A stretch of 64,000 bases of DNA from Apiotrichum sp. Y4204 (Eukaryota > Basidiomycota > Tremellomycetes > Trichosporonales > Trichosporonaceae): contig JAMYHL010000029.1 in assembly GCA_025531455.1 (NCBI GenBank), positions 248,001-312,000 on the forward strand, in the 5' to 3' direction. Below, one piece after another: positions 20,377-33,728 of this stretch (position 1 is the stretch's first letter; each line of letters begins with the position of its first letter). Below the pieces are notes generated by a model, which did not search any database, had not been told where the DNA came from, and saw only the letters and a program-made list of their open reading frames with translations. Made by a program: the position numbers and the translations under genes.

Positions 20377-22820
20377 GGCCAACTGGTCGTGCCCGTGGAA
20401 TATCGGGCAGGATGCTGTTACAGGACAGCGGATCGCGACGAGAGGGATGTGATGGGAATGTCGAGAGTTAGACGCGAATGAAGTGCGGAGAGGGGTCGGA
20501 AGGGGAAAAGGGTATAGGAAGGAGAGTCGAGCAAGGCGGGTACTGAGATTCGCGTTGTCTGGTCGAAGCCACGGGGGATGGTGTGCAACGATGAGGAAGG
20601 TAGAGGGGGAAGACGAATCGGACGGCCAAGAGCGCGAGTTCACCAATCAAGGAGACCCGGGCAGACGATGGATGTCGATGTGGACAAGCGGGTTGGATGC
20701 GCGAGTATAGTCGACATGCAATGCTGGCAGAAAGGAGGGTGGTGTCTCAGCGGAAGCGGGGATGGGATGAAGGGAGACAGCGGGATGAAGCGGACGCGCG
20801 AGCAAGAACGGGCTGGGCGGAAGTGAGTGCGGAAGAGGGGGTATTGCCGTTCTTTTTTTGGGGAAGAGAGGGGACTGCGGGCGCGTCGCTGTGCGTGGAG
20901 AGGGTGGTGTGAGAATAAGGGGAGGGAAATGGAGTGATGGCGATGAAAGGGATAATGGTGAAATGCAACCCAGTTGGGATGGCGAACTCGCCAGACACGA
21001 CCCAAATACTGCCATCCTGGCGATCCTGATCCACGCCTTGCCATACATGACCATTCAATACAATTCGTACACTGACACCCACCCAGGAGGGCTGAGCTGG
21101 CGTACAACGCTGGTTGACTTTTACCATACAGGGTAAAGAAAAAAAATGACCAAAAAAAAAAAGTGATCAGGAGCGAGGCACGAACACCTTGGGGGGAACT
21201 GGGAGGGAACTGGGAGAGGAGAAAAGTAAAGGAAAAATAAATAGATAATAAAAGTGTGGGTGTTTGAAGCGAGAAGGGGGGGGGGGCAACAGGGGGCAGA
21301 GGATCGAAAGGAGAGCTGTCCGAGCGGGCGGCTGGAAGGTGGGGGGGGGGGAGGGGCAAAGGGGCAAGAGCACAGCGTACAGCCAGCGGTATGACGAGCA
21401 ACGAGCAAGGGCAACGAAAACACGCGCCAGCACGGGGGCATGGGGCGGAGAGGAGTGGAGGGCAAAAGGAGAACCATACATCACCCCCTTCCCCCTTCGG
21501 CCCCTTCTGACTTCTGGCCTGCTGCCATGCTGCCGTTGTTTTCGTCCTTTTACCACCTCTCGTCTTGTGCCCAGTCACATTCTGACCCACACGACTCGTA
21601 AGCACTCGGCTTTCGTTCTTGTCACTTTTCATACCACACTTACAAGATATCGGCGTGGGGCTACTGCATAAGTACGCGCGACTCGCGGTGACCGGAGCGC
21701 TGGAGCAACGAGCGAAGGGGGAAACAATCGAAGCGAGGGGGGAAGAGAGGTGGACAGTGCAGAGGAGGGGTACGAACGGTTCATCTGTCTTCCCTACATC
21801 CCAACGCCATTGCCACTTACGAGCATCGATCCATTCTACATCGCGACATCGGATGATGCAGTCATGCAGTCACTCGGCGTGTCATTTTCTCATCAAATCA
21901 TTCCCAGGTGTCTTGTCCCGTTCCATCAGGTGATGGGTAGCGTGGGTGTAGGAGATCGAGTGGATGTCATGGTGGGGTCTGCATAGTGGGGGATCATGGG
22001 AGTTGGGCCTTATGATGGTGGGAATGGTGAGAGGCGTACGGGAGTGAGAATCACAATGAGGGGGGGGTGGTCCTGGTCCCTTTCTCACTGCAAGGGGATC
22101 CAAGCTTCACGCTCCACACCATCAAGAGTCAGCAGTCCGTTCTCGTACGCGCCTTGTAGAGAGAGAGAAAGAGGAAAAGAGCCGAGAGTGCTCTAGTAGT
22201 AGCGCTGGCGCTCAAAGGGCGGCTGTGGGAAGACGACGGATGTGCAGATTTGGTTTTGCTTTCTGGTAGATTTGGTTTTCAGAATCAAACTCTGCGCAGG
22301 ATCGATCTCTGGTCCACACGACTCGAGTCTCTAGTCAGCACAGGTCACGGAAGTACGGATATAGATAAAAAGGTTCGGAAGGGGAGGATCTGATAAATAA
22401 TTTCCTACCCAGAAGAAATGGGCGGTTCAAATAAATTGGCATTACCACATCGTATTATGTAATAACCTCCAATATTGACCCCGCTTTGCAATGAATGCAG
22501 ACTCTGTTTCTCGTCCACCTCTCGTCGCCATCGCCGCTGCCGTCCTCGCCATTACGAGTCTTGAGGCCTTGCTCCGCGCTGCTCTTTGCTCCATCACCCC
22601 TTCACATCCCATTCCCTCCATCCGCGTCTCGTAGGGTACAACACATCAACCCTGGATCGAGCAGGAGGACCGGGAAATCATTGTGCTTACACTACTTTGT
22701 AACGATCGCGAGAAGAAGTAAAAAAGAGGTCAACAAAACACCTCAGCGATCTACAGCCGCCGCCGAACCGCGACGAGTGCGACGACCGCCTGACGGCCTG
22801 CACCCTCCCCATCCGCCGCC
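20377..22820. promoter_or_regulatory. Divergent intergenic region SET3 / BRR2 with homopolymer runs
   Basis: These 2.4 kb separate two divergent starts. They hold A-runs (21133-21165), G-runs of ten or so (near 21277-21287 and 21338-21350) in a purine-rich tract, and a short duplication of AGATTTGGTTTT near 22250-22280. Reading frames here are low-complexity Ser/Pro-rich and do not show coding-like codon use. Long 5' untranslated regions are likely on both sides. I see no RNA gene. Confidence 0.45.
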
Positions 22821-25800
22821 ATGTCTAAGCCGCCCAAGAAGGATCACTCGCAGTTCAACTATGGCGCGATCAGTAATCTGGTTGTTAATCAGGGTGAGTC
22901 ACTTTTCGTCTGGCTGCTGTGGCAAAACACTGATTGTAGACCGCTCGGTGATCCGCAATGACGAGCCGACGGGACAGCCCGAGTCGCTGGTCGGCCGCAT
23001 CAATGTGCGCGACATGGGATCGCGCGTGCAGCGCGAAGCGCCCAAGGATCTCGAGAAGAAGAAGGCGCGCGCCGCCGCGCTGTCCCAGGCCGATGCTGTC
23101 GAGCGCTCGATCCGCCGCGCGCAGGAGACGTCGACCGCGCGCTTTGGTGCCGCAGACGTGCTTGCCTCGGTGGCGGAGATGGAGGGCCTGCGGTATCGCC
23201 CCCGAACGACCGAGACGTCTGAGGTGTACGAGTTGATGCTCGGTCTTGTGCACCAGCAGCTTGGCGACCAGACGTCGGAAGTCGTGCGCTCCGCCACGGA
23301 CACAGTGCTCGAGACGCTCAAGGACGACGACATGAAGGAGTTTGACAAGCGCAAGGAGGTCGAGTCGGTCGTTGGCGCCGTGAGCGAAAACACATGGGGC
23401 CAGCTCGTGAACCTCAGCAAGAAGATTACCGACTACGCGGATGAGGAGGAGGGCCCGGCAGACGACGAGCGCAAACGGGCAGTCGACGCCGAGGGCGTTG
23501 CGGTCCTGTTCGAGGACGACGATGATGATGACGAGGAGGACTTTGAGATTAAGGACGGCAACTCGGAGGATGAGGAGGACGAGGAGGATGAGGATGAGGA
23601 GAAGGAGGAGGAGGAGGAGGGTGAGGCCGAGCCGATGGACGAGGACGACGCGGTCGTGCTGGGAAAAGAGGCTGGCGTGCAGAAGAAAAAGTCGGACAAG
23701 CTGTCCCCACACGATGTCGATGGGTTCTGGCTCCAGCGTCTTATCGGCTCGCACTACCCGGATCAGGTCCAGGCCGCGGACTTTACCGCCTCGGCGCTCG
23801 AGCTCCTCGGCTCGGAGGCGGAGCTGCGTGATCTCGAAAACGCGCTCGCCGACCTGTTCAGTTACGAAAACTTCGACCTTATCGCCACGCTGACAAAGAA
23901 CCGCGACGTTATTGTGTGGTGCACACGGCTAGCGCGTTCCAACGAGGACGAGCGCCAGGACGTCGAGGTCGCGATGCGTGAGCGCGGTGTCGGATGGATC
24001 CTCCGCGAGCTCCGCAGTGGGCGCAAGGCGGACGAGGAGGAGGCGGCGGCGGCACCTGTTGCCATCCCGACCAAGGCCACGCTCGCCCCGGGATCAGTAG
24101 CTCAGCCCCAGCGTGTCATCGACATTGACTCGCTCATCTTCTCCGAGGGCGGACACCTCATGTCGCGCAAGAAGGTCAAGCTTCCTGAGGGCTCGTTTAA
24201 GCGCCAGTTCAAGGGCTACGAGGAGATCCACGTTCCGGAGCCGAAGCGCCGCGAGCTCGTGCCCGGCGAGCTCGTCCCGGTCACCGCCATGCCGGACTGG
24301 ACGCAGCCCGTGTGGCAGAGCGTCAACGCCACCAAGCTCAACACCATCCAGAGCAAAGTGTACCCCGTCGCCTTCGAGTCCAACGAGCCCATGCTTATCT
24401 GTGCGCCCACTGGAGCGGGTAAGACCAACTGTGCGGCGCTCGCCATGCTGCGCACAATCAGCCAGTTCCGCGATCCCGAAACCGGCTTCATCGACCGCGA
24501 CTCGTTCAAGATCATCTACGTGTCGCCCATGAAGGCGCTTGTGCAAGAGCAGGTCACCGCGTTTTCGAAGCGCTTCGCCGCGCTTGACATCAAGGTCGCC
24601 GAGTTGACCGGTGACTCGCAGCTCACAAAGCAACAGGTCGCCGAGACGCAGATTATCGTCACCACACCGGAAAAGTGGGACGTCATCACGCGTAAGGCTA
24701 CCGACACGTCGTACACCAACCTCGTGCGCCTGATCATCGTGGACGAAATTCATCTGCTGCACGACGACCGTGGACCCGTGCTTGAATCGATTCTCGCACG
24801 TACCATCCGTCGCTCCGACCAGACCCACGACGAGGTGCGTGTGGTCGGTCTTTCCGCCACCCTCCCCAACTACAAAGACGTCGCTGCTTTCCTCCGTGTC
24901 GACACCAAGGTGGGCCTCTTCTACTTTGACGCCACGTACCGCCCTGTCGGTCTCAAGCAGCAGTTCATTGGCGTTACTGAGAAAAAGGCGATTAAGCGCC
25001 TGCAGACCATTAACGAGGTGTGCTACGAAAAGGTCCTGAACCAGGCTGGCAAGTCGCAAACGCTTGTCTTTGTTCACTCGCGTAAAGAGACAGCCAAGAC
25101 GGCAAAGTTCCTTCGTGACATGGCGATGGAGAAGGAGACCCTGACGCAGTTTATCAACCCCGAGGGCGCGTCGCGCGAGGTGCTCATCCAGGAGGCCGAC
25201 GAGGCCAAGGACCTCAACCTCAAGGACATTCTTCCATTCGGTTTCGGTATTCACCATGCCGGTATGACGCGCGAGGACCGTACCACTGTGGAGGACCTGT
25301 TCATGGACGGCCACATCCAGGTGCTGGTGTGTACCGCTACGCTTGCCTGGGGTGTCAACCTGCCCGCGCACACGGTCATTATCAAGGGCACACAGGTGTA
25401 CAACCCCGAGAAAGGCCGCTGGTCGGAGCTGTCGCCGCAGGATGTCCTGCAGATGCTGGGTCGTGCCGGTCGTCCCCAGTTCGACACGTACGGTGAAGGC
25501 ATTATCATCACCAACCACTCGGAGCTGCAGTACTACACGTCGCTCATGAACCAGCAGCTCCCGATCGAGTCGCAGTTTGTCTCGCGTCTTGTGGACAACC
25601 TCAATGCGGAGATTGTTCTTGGTACGGTTCGCAACCGTGACGAGGGTGTGCAGTGGCTCGGGTACACGTATCTCTACGTCCGCATGCTGGGTTCGCCCGG
25701 GCTATACAATGTCGGCGCCGACTACCTCGAGGGCGACCCGACGCTCATCCAGAAGCGTGCCGACCTTATCCACTCCGCTGCGGTGCTGCTCGAGAAGGGC

Positions 25801-28800
25801 GGTCTCGTCCGCTACGACCGCGCAACAGGTGTTTTCCAGTCGACCGATCTCGGTCGCATCGCATCGCACTACTACGTCACCTACTCCTCCATGACTACTT
25901 ACAACAAGAACCTCAAGCCGAACCTCGGCTACATCGACCTGTTCCGCGTCTTCGCCCTCTCCAACGAGTTCAAGCTCCTCCCCGTCCGCCAGGAGGAGAA
26001 GCTCGAGCTCGCCAAGCTGCTCGAGCGCGTGCCGATTCCCGTCAAGGAGAGCGTCGACGAGCCGGTCGCAAAGATCAACGTCCTTCTGCAGGCGTATATC
26101 TCGCAGCTCAAGCTCTCCGGCTTCGACATTGTCACCGACATGGTGTTTATCCAGCAGTCGGCTGGACGTATTCTGCGTTCCATGTTTGAGATCTGTCTCA
26201 AGAAGGGCTGGGCACAGCCGACGCGCCTCCTCCTCGACATGTGCAAGATGGTTGAGCGCCGCATGTGGAAGTCGATGTCGCCGCTGCGCCAGTTCCCGCG
26301 CATTCGCCCTGAGATCATCACTCGTGCGGAGCGCAAGGAGTTCCCGTGGTACCGCTACTTTGACCTCGACGCGGCCGAGCTCGGCGAGCTGATCGGTCTC
26401 CCGAAGAGTGGGCAGCTGATCGAGTCGTATGTGCACAAGTTCCCGCGTCTCGACCTGCAGGCACACGTGCTGCCCCTCACCCGCTCCCTGCTCAAGATCA
26501 CCGTGACTATCACGCCCGACTTCCAGTGGGACCACGAGATTCACGGCTCCACACAGGCGTTCTGGGTCATTGTCGAGGACGTCGATGGCGAGCGGATCCT
26601 GTACCACGACTCGTTTGTGCTGCGTGAGCGCTTCGCCCAGGACGAGCACTACGTGACGATCACCGTCCCGATCTCGGAGCCCGTGCCGCCAAACTACTAC
26701 ATCTCGGTCATTTCCGACCGTTGGCTCAACTCGGAGACGCGCCTGCCCGTCTCGTTCCAGCACCTCATCCGCCCCGAGCCGTTCCCGCCGCACACGCCGC
26801 TGCTCGAGCTGCAGCCTCTGCCGGTCTCGGCGCTCAACAACAAGGCGTTCCAGAGCCTGTACCCCTTCGAGTCGTTCAACAAGATCCAGACACAGGTTTT
26901 CCAGGCGCTCTTCACCACGGACGACAACGTCCTCATCGGCGCGCCGACAGGTTCAGGCAAGACGTTCTGTGCCGAGTTTGCTCTTCTCCGCCTCTGGAGC
27001 AAGCGCGACCCCCCGCGTGCGGTGTGTATCGAGCCGTACCAGGACATGGTGGACATGCGTGTTGCGGAGTGGTCTGCTAAGTTTGCGCCGCTGAACAAGG
27101 AGGTGCTCGCCCTCACTGGCGAGGCGACGGCCGACCTCGCGCTCCTCCGCAAGGCGGACATTGTGGTGTGTACGCCGGCCCAGTGGGACCTGCTCTCGCG
27201 CCGGTGGAAGACGCGCAAGGACGTGCAGTCTATTGGTCTCCTCATCGCCGACGAGCTGCAGCTCATCGGTGGCGACGTCGGCTCCACCTACGAGGTCATC
27301 GTGTCACGCACGCGGTTTGTCTCGCAGCAGACTGGAGTCCCCACCCGTATCGTCGCGTGCTCTGTATCCCTCGCCAACGCGCGCGACCTTGGAGACTGGA
27401 TTGGCGCGTCGTCGCAGAACGTCTTCAACTTTTCTCCCTCGGCCCGCCCGCTCCCGCTCGAGGTCCACCTGCAGAGCTTCAACGTCCCCCATTTCCCGTC
27501 GCTCATGCTCGCCATGGCCAAGCCGGCGTACCTCGCGATGGTGGAGAATGCCGCTTCGCGTCCCACCATCTGTTTCGTTGCTTCCCGCAAGCAGACCAAG
27601 CTCACCGCGAACGACATCCTCACATACGTTCTCGCGGATGACGACGAGGAGCGCTTCCTCAATGTCGACCGCGCCGAGCTCGAGCCCCACCTCGAGCGCC
27701 TCGACGACAAGGACCTCGCCGAGACGCTCAAGTATGGTATCGGCTTCTACCACGAGGCGCTGAGCAAGGTCGACAAGCGGATCGTCACTGCGCTGTTTGA
27801 GAGCGGTGCGATCAAGTGCCTTGTCGCAAGCAAGGACTCGGCGTGGAGCCTCCCGGTGTCCAGCTACATGGTCATCATCATGGGCGTGCAGTACTTTGAC
27901 GGCCAGGAGCACCGCTACGTGGACTACTCCATCGCGGACGTGCTGCAGATGATGGGCCGCGCGTGCCGGCCATCGATCGACTCGTCCTCTCGCTGCGTGC
28001 TCATGTGCCAGCAGACGCGCAAGGACTTTTTCAAAAAGTTCCTCAACGAGGCGCTCCCCGTGGAGTCCAGCCTCCCGACGTACCTGCACGACCACTTCAA
28101 TGCCGAGATTGTCGCGCGCACGATTGAGAACAAGCAGGAGGCCGTCGACTGGTGCACGTGGACGTGGTTCTACCGCCGCCTGTCGCAGAACCCAGGCTTC
28201 TACAACCTCCAGGGCACGACTCCGACACACGTCGCAGAGTACCTGTCCGAGCTGGTTGAGAACACGGTTAACGATCTGGAAGAGTCGGACTGCATCATTG
28301 TGCAGGGTGAGTGCGCGCTTGAAGAAACTCTACTTACGCCAGACGACATGGACTTGCTGCCCAACAACCTCGGCATGATCGCTTCGTTCTACTACATCTC
28401 GTATGTCACCGTGGAAACCTTCAGCGCGTCGATCAAGGAGACCACCAAGCTCAAGGGCCTGCTCGAGATTGTCTCTTCCGCGCAGGAATTCGAGACGGTG
28501 CCGATCCGGCATCACGAGGACTCGCTTCTCGAGCGCATCTACGACCGTGTGCCGGTCAAGGTGGCCAAGCCCGACTTCCACTCGCCGTACTTCAAGACCT
28601 ACCTTCTTCTGCAGGCACATTTCTCCCGCATGCACCTCCCGGCAGACCTCGCGATCGACCAGGCTGCCGTCCTCGGCAAGGTCACCGGCCTCCTCTCGGC
28701 ATGTGTCGACGTCATGTCCTCCAAGAGCTACCTCAACTGCCTCGGCGCGATGGACCTCTCCCAGATGTGTGTCCAGGCGGTGTGGGACCGCGACTCGCCG

Positions 28801-29370
28801 CTCAAGCAGGTGCCGTACTTCGACGCCGAGGTGCTCGCGCGCTTCAAAAAGGCCGGCCTCGACAGCGTGTACGACATTATGGAGCTCGAGGACGACCAGC
28901 GCAACGACCTGCTGCGCATGTCGGACAGGCAGCTCGCCCGCGTCGCCAAGTTTGTCAACGCGTACCCGAACATCGAAGTCGCCTTCGAGGTCGAGGACGC
29001 CAACGAGCTCGACAGCGCGACGCCCGTCACGGTCAACGTCACGCTCGACCGCGAGGCGGACGAGGACAACCCCGACGACATGGCAGCCGACGCGCCGCAC
29101 TTCCCGCACCGCAAGCTCGTGCAGTGGTGGCTTGTCGTCGGCGATGCCACGACCAAGAACCTTTACGCGATCAAAAAGGTTACTGTCAAGACGCGCCTCG
29201 AGGCCAAGCTCGAGTTTACGCTTGCGCAGGGCACACACAAGGACCTCAAGCTCTACCTCATCTGCGACTCGTACGCCGGCGCCGACCAGGACTTTGACCT
29301 CCCCAAGCTGGACGTTGCCGAGGGCGAGAGCGACGACGACGACAGCGACGACGCGATGGATGAGGACTAG
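22821..29370 (+). CDS. BRR2: Pre-mRNA-splicing helicase Brr2 (U5 snRNP 200 kDa)
   Basis: Brr2 is the Ski2-like helicase of the U5 snRNP that unwinds U4/U6 to activate the spliceosome. Three exons (22821-22893, 22940-28306, 28343-29370) give 2155 residues, the usual length. It starts MSKPPKKDHSQFNYGAISNL, followed by a conserved N-terminal region and a long acidic run (about residues 210-290). Cassette 1 has APTGAGKTN (about 513), DEIH (about 625), SATLPNYKDVA and MLGRAGRPQFD, then a Sec63 module. Cassette 2 has APTGSGKTFC (about 1358) but DELQ instead of DEAH, and GRACRPS, as expected for the inactive C-terminal cassette, then a second Sec63 module. An ATG-containing frame upstream of 22821 runs into exon 2, but it passes through what I read as intron 1, so I reject that start. 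Confidence 0.97.
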
Positions 29371-31829
29371 GCCTGGTGATAGAGATGTTTCGAAATTGTA
29401 CTACAACTAAACTGCATGCAGATATTGCTAGATGAACAATGGAGCAAGGAGTGGGGATGCGGCTGAGGTGATGATGTTGGGGAACGATGGCCGAGATGCA
29501 AGATGGGAACCACTTGAGGCCCAACACCAGGAACACGGACAGCGGTCAATCCGACCTCGCATCACTTTATAACTACTTACTATACAGTACATACATGTTA
29601 ACAGTCACGAGTTTGCGCCGCCATTTCCGACCTGCGCCCGGTCGCTCGCCCTCTTGCTGCATTCGTTGACCCATGTGCTCGAGAGATTGTGCTCGTGATG
29701 TGGCCCACCCAGATTGGTGTTCACCTCCATTTACTCTCTCTTTTCCTCGGCCATAACGTTACAAGCATTTGGGGATGTTAGCTGTACAAGTGATGTGCCC
29801 AAACGACCTGTCAGCAGCAGCTGTGCTGGTTCGTGTCCATGAATGGCTCACGGAAGAATTTGTGGCACGTCCGCGGTGATTCCGGTTGCGACAGTCTTGA
29901 TTGCTGCCCTGCCAGTGTTAGACATGATGAGCCGGAGGACGAATCTCGTTCTCAGACAGGCAATGCGGTGAGTGGGAGTAGACAGTTGGAGACTCCAAGC
30001 GCCCTCATCGCAGTTACCGGTATCCGCAGGGGAATACCACGACCCCAAATCATCGGTTATTGGGGCTGGCGAGTTCATCGATGGTGACATCGCCCGCCAG
30101 ACCATATCCTGCGGTCATAGAGGCCGCGATCAGTCGCAGTTGCCCGTTCTACCTATCCAATTTGCGAACGGCCCGAGGGAGGCGTCCTCGTAGTCGGGTG
30201 TGAGGACCTTTCTTGGGGTGCGCTCGGCCTTGGCCTGAATCGCCGCCGTTGAACTTGACAAATGACATCGCACTTGTCACTATAACCAAGCTCCGAAGGC
30301 ATCGGCTGGGGCAGTGTCTGTCATCGTCTCTTTTCTCCAGGCAGTCCTAGGGCAGTCCTTGGGATGAATGTGAGCATCGGGCGTTTCTTGGCCACGCTTT
30401 GGCATGGCTCACGAGGACAGAGCTCCACGGGCGCCGCAGCGGTATGTACGTCGAGAAAAGTCCTCGCCAAACTCGGTAGGTTCTGTACGATCAGCCAGGC
30501 AAAGACGTTAACTATCTCCTTCGCAACGTTGCAAGGCACGGAGGGCGGCATTGGGCTTCGCTTTATAAGGGGTCTCCCGCTGACATGGCGCGCTAAGCAA
30601 GCGCCGAGTATGGTCCAGTGTCGCCTTTACTCGAGGAAAGGAGAAACGTGCCGTCGCGTCTTGCAAGGCTCCCCCTTAGTGGCACGCCGGAGAAAAAGCG
30701 CATAAACATCAGACCCGTCGGGCTGTCGATAACAGACTGACGGCAGCTCAGTGAGGATGACAACACCGCGCCCCCCAGGTCTTAAGAGGCGAGTTCCATG
30801 GTACCACGGCTGCCTTTTATATGTGGGATATCAGTACCTGCAGCAGAACTCATAACCTGCACATGTCAGGAGAGAGGCGATAATCCGGCCAGCTTTGTTT
30901 CCATACGTCTTGTCTTAGAGGTCAACACACCAGTCGCGAGACTTCCACCATCGAAGTGGACCGCGGGCAGTAATGGGGCCAGTGGAGCCGGTTGCCTGCC
31001 GGTGTTGAAACGCTGGTAAAGGTTGAGGGTGGAGAGGTTGAGGGTGGAGAGGTTGAGGGTGGAGAGGTTGAGGGTGGAGAGGTTGAGGGTGGAGAGGAAG
31101 GAAGGTGGGTGGCTTGGGACGAGGAAAGGATGTCGTAGGAAGATTGGAGGTTCGAGTGAGTACACACAGTATATAGTCGAGATGAAGAAGAAGTGATTCG
31201 AGTGATCGAGTGAGGATATGATTGCGACAACACGAAGTCGCAGAGTCAGTGTATTAAACCTTGACCTTCCCTCTGTCGCTGCAGGCTTCTCAACCCCCTT
31301 CCAGAGTGGCGACCATTCCGTCTTCAAGCTTCTGAGCTTCTGAAGCCCCTGGATCCCCGGAATGATCGTCGGTGGCGAGACGTGATCGCCAGGGGGAGTG
31401 TGGCGGATGATTGTTGTGGCGGATGTGGCATTGAACAGTGTAGCATCTAGTATGTATCCCACCTTTAGACCTCCTGCACTCATGTACCGTACAGTAAGTC
31501 AATCTAAGAGCTTAGAAACACAAGAGCACAGAAGCCTCGGCTCGCCTGTGAAGTCTAGGAGTGGCACCGAAAGGAGTAAGCTTGGCAATTGATCAGTCAC
31601 CGCCACACCACCTGGCACCGACGAAGGGAGACATCAACACGTCAGTTTACTCGTCAAACCGTCAAACCGCCCCAAATCGATCAGTTGAAAGCTCTGTAGG
31701 CTGGATAGAGGTCAGAAGGTCCCATTCAGACCCCCCAAAAGTGGCACAGATCCGCCACACCCACCGAAATCCACCACACAAAGTTTTAACTCATGTCTTC
31801 ATTCCACTACCTTTATCCTTCCAACTCGC
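29371..31829. other. Gene-poor gap with a minisatellite
   Basis: About 2.46 kb without a convincing gene. Small frames on both strands lack coding-like codon use. A TATA-like TTTATAAG occurs at 30561-30568, but no ORF or RNA fold that I recognise follows it. The five-copy tandem repeat at 31021-31095 is listed separately. Confidence 0.4.
31021..31095. repeat. 15-bp tandem repeat, five exact copies
   Basis: The unit GGTTGAGGGTGGAGA occurs five times in perfect head-to-tail order. It is a small minisatellite in non-coding sequence. A partial sixth copy does not continue on either side beyond a few bases. Confidence 0.95.
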
Positions 31830-32465
31830 TTAAAGACCGTACTTCGCGTCCTTGTCCTTGATAGGGAAGTCCGTACCAGTCATGCCCTTGTACTGGGCCC
31901 TAATCTGATCGGAGATAACCTCGTCCTTGGCCTGCTCGGCGGCGGTCTCGTTCGACTGCTGGCCCTGGCCCATGAAGCGCTCCTGGACGAAGTCGACGCC
32001 TGGGTATTGAAATGCGGCATAGAGGGAGCGTGGGCATGGAGAGGAGGGCGTAGGAAAAGGCGTAGATGATGAGACAGAGGTGATGGAGTGAAGTTATGAC
32101 GAAGAAAGGTAGGAAGATGATGATGGTGAAGGGAATGATGGTGATGGTCATTTCCGCCACAGTGAGACACAGTGTCAGCACCACACTCCACACAAGAGGC
32201 CAATTACGCACCCTTGTCAAGGTAGTCCTCGTTCTTCTCGCCCTGCTCGCCGCCGCCGGCCATCGAGTTGAGCTTGTCGCCCATGTTGCCGCCGCCCGAG
32301 GTGAGGCCGCTGATCGTCGAGCCGAGGTTGACTTCTGTCAGCGGAAGAGCCGCCGAATAACTCACAGCCACCCTGCTGCTGGCCCTGCTGCTGGCCCTGC
32401 TGCTCGCCGCCCTGCTGCTGCTGCTGGCCGCCGGCGCCGCCCTTGAGCTGGTTGAGGAAATCCAT
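31830..32465 (-). CDS. Small Gln/Gly-rich fungal protein of unknown function
   Basis: The first exon encodes MDFLNQLKGGAGG followed by Gln/Gly repeats. Later exons give NLGSTISGLTSGGGNMGDKL, then EDYLDKG, then VDFVQERFMGQGQQSNETAA and ISDQIRAQYKGMTGTDFPIK. This pattern (MDF start, Q/G-rich linker, YLDKGVDFVQE...AAEQAKDE...IRAQYK) is a small conserved family in fungi that is often stress-induced; its biochemical role is not known to me. The first intron junction is ambiguous (two possible acceptor AGs near 32333), and the second intron is long for this genome (about 216 nt, near 32000-32215). Total length is about 135 residues. A TATA box lies about 80 bp upstream. Confidence 0.75.
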
Positions 32466-33728
32466 GGTGGTGTGGTGATAGATGAAGGTTTGGGTGATTG
32501 GAAGGGTGATGGGGGTGTGATCGGGCGACCAAGACAGATGGGATCTTTATAACACCATGCACCGCTACACACTCACACGCACACTCTGCGCACACTGCCA
32601 AGACCAAGGCCGCGCCCCGCGCCCGCGCCACGCGTCACCTGGAGATCACATCAGAAGTAAGTTGGCAGCGAGGTTTCGGTGTGCACACTCGAATCCTCCG
32701 GGTAAGCGAAGGTCGTGGATTGCGGAGTGAAACGAGAGGATGGCCTTGGTTGGGTTCGCTGACGACAAGGGGCGTGACATTGCGTCATAGATCACACTGA
32801 TCGACACCGCAGCAGGGAGCCGGGAGAAGAACCGAAGAACCGAGGCGTGGCAAGGTGAAGACCAAAGGCACACCCCTGTCTCACGATCGTGGGACAAGCA
32901 CGGATCCAATTGTATTAAGTGTCCATAGGGCCATAGGGAGCTCATTAGACAGATTCAAGTCGACTTGAAGTGCATACAGCGGTCACCTGCTCTATACCCT
33001 GGACGTCATGCCTGTGCCGTGTGGAGAAGAATCGTGTAGCCATCGTAGCCTGTGGTGCTCGACTTGGCGAGAAATACCGACCTGAACAAGCGCTGCTAGT
33101 TATGATATATGATATTCCCCGTCTGATGATCGTCGTGATTGTCGCTAATGGAAGGTGAAAGGGGCGAGGTAGCGAAGGAGAAAAGGGAAATGAGCGAATT
33201 GTTTCTGATGCGCTTCTGGCGTGTGGGCCAATGTCGATCCTTTCTGCTTCTCTGTAACGCAGCCCTCCTCCTATCCCCTCTTCGGCGACCTCTGGCCTTG
33301 CGCTGCCCTCTGGTCTCCTCGCAGACGTTGGATCGGCGCAGATCGGAGATTATTACCAGACATAGTTCCGCAGATCCTTTAGGAATCGCCCGGTCCTCAG
33401 CCTCGCGTCGGCCGCATGTCATCCTCACATTCACGCGTCGCGACCTTCCCACCCCCAACACATGTCAACACGCAGTAAACTAAACACAGAGTGACATCTC
33501 AGCATGGTACATTCCTTCTTGTTGCTTCTCATCTTTCTCTCGGCTACTGCACAAACAGGTGATGGCGATTGTATTGGTTTCTCGCGGCGCTTCTGGTGTA
33601 TGACGTCGCAGTTTCTTGATGGGCCCTCCAGAGGGTTAATGGCACAGGTTGACTTTCAGGTCTCATTCCATGGATTGTGATTTTCGTCGACTCGAGTAAC
33701 GCAATGAACAAGCAGAACAACTTTGGTC
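32466..33728. other. Intergenic gap
   Basis: Apart from the TATA box near 32548, these 1.26 kb hold no gene that I can support. Frames such as the one at 33139-33483 have random-looking codon use. The right part is the 3' flank of the F-box/LRR-like gene. Confidence 0.35.
32545..32551 (-). promoter_or_regulatory. TATA box of the Gln/Gly-rich protein gene
   Basis: TATAAAG is found on the minus strand about 80 bp upstream of the start codon at 32465. Position and sequence fit a strong, regulated fungal promoter. Confidence 0.55.

Noticed and set aside
20640..21632. 330-codon minus-strand frame upstream of SET3
   Set aside because: Low-complexity Pro/Ser/Phe sequence caused by purine runs; no codon bias or splice support.
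22495..22820. Upstream extension of the BRR2 reading frame
   Set aside because: It is in frame with exon 2 only by reading through the intron at 22894-22939; the family N-terminus starts at 22821.
24094..25518. Minus-strand frame opposite BRR2 helicase cassette 1
   Set aside because: Antisense shadow of a highly conserved gene.
31021..31095. Short CRISPR-like or telomere-like array
   Set aside because: Units are contiguous without spacers and the unit is not a known telomere repeat.
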